Shown here: in pieces, positions 63,725 to 64,000 of the stretch
Layout of the letters: each line of letters opens with the position of its first letter
Position numbering within the stretch: position 1 is the stretch's first letter
Source of the DNA: Monarcha castaneiventris obscurior
Lineage: Eukaryota; Chordata; Aves; Passeriformes; Monarchidae
DNA length: 64,000 nt
Reading direction: 5' to 3'
Assembly (NCBI GenBank): GCA_026261815.1
Contig: JAMPIT010000258.1
Coordinates: 18,804,501 to 18,868,500 of the forward strand
The notes under the pieces: generated by a model
Told to the model about the DNA's origin: nothing
Database searches by the model: none
What the model saw: only the letters and a program-made list of their open reading frames with translations
Translations under genes and position numbers: made by a program

Positions 63725-64000
63725 GCTTATGGTGACTGAAAAACTTCCCCCAGAATGCTCTGTTTCTGTTATGTTAATGTACCTCAGCTCTGCTCCCCTG
63801 GTTGGCTCTGTTGGCCACTACAACCCTTGTTACCTGATACGCCCTGGGAGTTTCCTGATTGGTTCCCTCACCCTGGACCCCTCATTGTTCTCCCTTGGAT
63901 TTTCTCTGGAACTTTGCACGAGCGTGGATGCATTAAACCTCTCCTGTAGAACCCCCATGCGGAGGCTCTTCCTGCTTATTGATCGTTGGACAGTTTTAGC
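63725..64000 (+). mobile_element. Possible LTR-like segment running off the window
   Basis: C/T-rich block with an inverted CCAAT box (CTGATTGGTTCC near 63855), then GCACGAGCGTGG, an ATTAAA signal near 63932 and a C/T-rich 3' part. This spacing resembles an avian retroviral LTR promoter and poly(A) region. The 3' boundary, any primer-binding site and any internal region lie outside the window, so a chance resemblance is possible. Confidence 0.3.

Noticed and set aside
38791..64000. Looked for PALMD or other neighbour exons
   Set aside because: No segment gave a recognisable PALMD reading frame with splice sites; synteny alone is not evidence for a feature here.
1..64000. CRISPR arrays, tRNA or rRNA genes, bacterial operons, gene cassettes
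   Set aside because: No spaced direct repeats, no cloverleaf with A and B boxes, no rRNA sequence and no clustered long ORFs; the window is ordinary vertebrate DNA.

Overview
The window is vertebrate nuclear DNA, most likely from a bird. It has a spliced gene with GT/AG introns, an isolated CpG-island promoter in AT-rich sequence, and fragments of CR1 retrotransposons (typical of birds, also of turtles and crocodilians). There is no sign of bacterial or viral gene organisation. Only one protein-coding gene can be supported: PLPPR4 (phospholipid phosphatase related 4, also called plasticity-related gene 1 or LPPR4), complete on the + strand. Its species assignment and orthology rest on recognising the protein, not on a database search.

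Layout. 1-6840 is the region upstream of PLPPR4. It is AT-rich, with a G-run cluster (2668-2705) and a composite CR1 remnant (about 4510-5105). 6840-7330 is a CpG island carrying a perfect TGACGTCA cAMP-response palindrome and coding exon 1. Seven coding exons follow (7133-7210, 20705-20890, 25167-25296, 26997-27192, 30547-30604, 31866-32039, 34008-35345). All join in phase into a 719-residue protein (2160 coding bases including the stop). Intron 1 is 13.5 kb and holds a CR1 fragment, an AT-rich palindrome tract and two homeodomain-motif-like clusters. The 3' UTR starts at 35346 and probably runs about 3.4 kb to a cluster of AATAAA signals (38488-38767). From about 38,790 to the end I see no gene, only simple repeats, CR1 fragments, two LTR-like segments and AT-rich single-copy-looking DNA. 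In other vertebrates PLPPR5 lies upstream and PALMD downstream of PLPPR4; no exon of either is recognisable here.

The encoded protein has six membrane segments in a PAP2/lipid-phosphate-phosphatase fold whose catalytic residues are replaced, followed by a roughly 440-residue cytoplasmic tail encoded entirely by the last exon. In mammals it acts at the postsynaptic density of glutamatergic synapses, where it limits extracellular lysophosphatidic acid signalling. I found no convincing undescribed biological system. The best leads are regulatory or structural: the promoter CRE, a possible tail-less isoform made by polyadenylation in intron 6, an ORF1-like CR1 remnant directly abutting a CR1 3' end, and several candidate non-coding elements.
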